NCBI GenBank assembly: GCA_012840075.1
Contig: DUMC01000191.1
Span: forward strand, 1 to 36,713
Length of the DNA stretch: 36,713 bases
DNA from: Clostridiaceae bacterium
GTDB lineage: Bacteria > Bacillota > Clostridia > Acetivibrionales > DUMC01
Reading direction: 5' to 3'
The notes under the pieces are model-generated. The model was not told where the DNA came from. It made no database searches and worked only from the letters and a program-made list of their open reading frames with translations. Position numbers and translations under genes: made by a program. This document shows positions 36,606 through 36,713 of the stretch, in pieces (within the stretch, counting starts at the first letter, position 1; every line of letters starts with the position of its first letter).

Positions 36606-36713
36606 CTAATGTTCTTGTTTAGATCTGTTCCTCAAAGGATAATACCTTATAAGCACCCTGCCTGTTATCTTACTAATGTGAATAGGACCAAAACTCCTGC
36701 TATCATAGCTTGC
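36606..36713 (-). CDS. lepB: Signal peptidase I, C-terminal end (partial)
   Basis: The - strand enters from the right edge with an open frame of 35 codons ending in TAG at 36606-36608. It reads ASYDSRSFGPIHISK, then ITGRVLIRYYPLRNRSKQ. The DSRSFGP segment is the conserved box E of type I signal peptidases, and GRVLIRYYPL is the usual strand leading to the C-terminus. The serine-lysine catalytic dyad lies outside the window. This membrane protease removes signal peptides from exported proteins. It would be upstream of spoIIP on the same strand, separated by about 160 bases. Confidence 0.85.
   Translation of the reverse strand, partial: ASYDSRSFGPIHISKITGRVLIRYYPLRNRSKQEH

Overview
The window is AT-rich chromosomal DNA from a low-GC, endospore-forming Gram-positive anaerobe. 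Class Clostridia is most likely, and the gene content would fit the Acetivibrio/Ruminiclostridium side, although the species cannot be named from sequence alone. The evidence is SpoIIP (sporulation), PPDK, an HrcA/CIRCE-controlled dnaK operon, strong AGGAGG ribosome sites and frequent GTG/TTG starts.

Layout from left to right. (1) 1-2562, + strand: a PocR-domain AraC-type regulator and a stand-alone corrinoid protein, with no methyltransferase beside them. (2) 2747-6378: RNase J (-), a 54-residue zinc ribbon (+), tRNA-Gln(CUG) with a clear promoter and terminator, and a 110-residue unknown protein (+). (3) 6449-24916, - strand: a long housekeeping block. In transcription order it reads lepA-hemW, CIRCE-hrcA-grpE-dnaK-dnaJ, prmA-rsmE, yicC-remA-gmk-rpoZ-glyS, then ppdK. 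(4) 25352-33349, - strand: a carbohydrate-uptake island reading YesN-type regulator, YesM-type kinase, solute-binding lipoprotein, two CUT1 permeases, and a beta-propeller protein of unknown substrate. It has no ATPase of its own. It sits between spoIIP and lepA, which are often near neighbours in Clostridia, and a transposase remnant and a repeat cluster lie at its far end. (5) 34166-36713, - strand: a small membrane protein, SpoIIP with an unusual basic N-terminal extension, and the C-terminal end of a signal peptidase I running off the right edge.

The most unusual feature is the repeat content. REP-like GGGGAC elements sit directly against the stop codons of three genes (dnaJ, hemW and the 91-residue membrane protein), always in the same orientation relative to the gene. 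In dnaJ the repeat supplies the stop codon itself. Several other gaps hold unrelated short tandem arrays (12, 17-20, 18, 25 and 28 bp units). Three conserved proteins carry in-frame repeat expansions: PrmA (EY-rich insert), GrpE (cysteine every eight residues) and SpoIIP (RRRTS duplication). In the transport island the solute-binding protein seems to lack about 80-110 residues of its N-terminal lobe. A pair of 10-bp direct repeats 22 bp apart overlaps the predicted -35 of that gene and is a likely binding site for the YesN-type regulator.

I found no CRISPR array, intact transposon, rRNA or clear defence system. The best candidates for something undescribed are the stop-codon-abutting repeats, the beta-propeller transport island and the iterated operator-like array upstream of ppdK.
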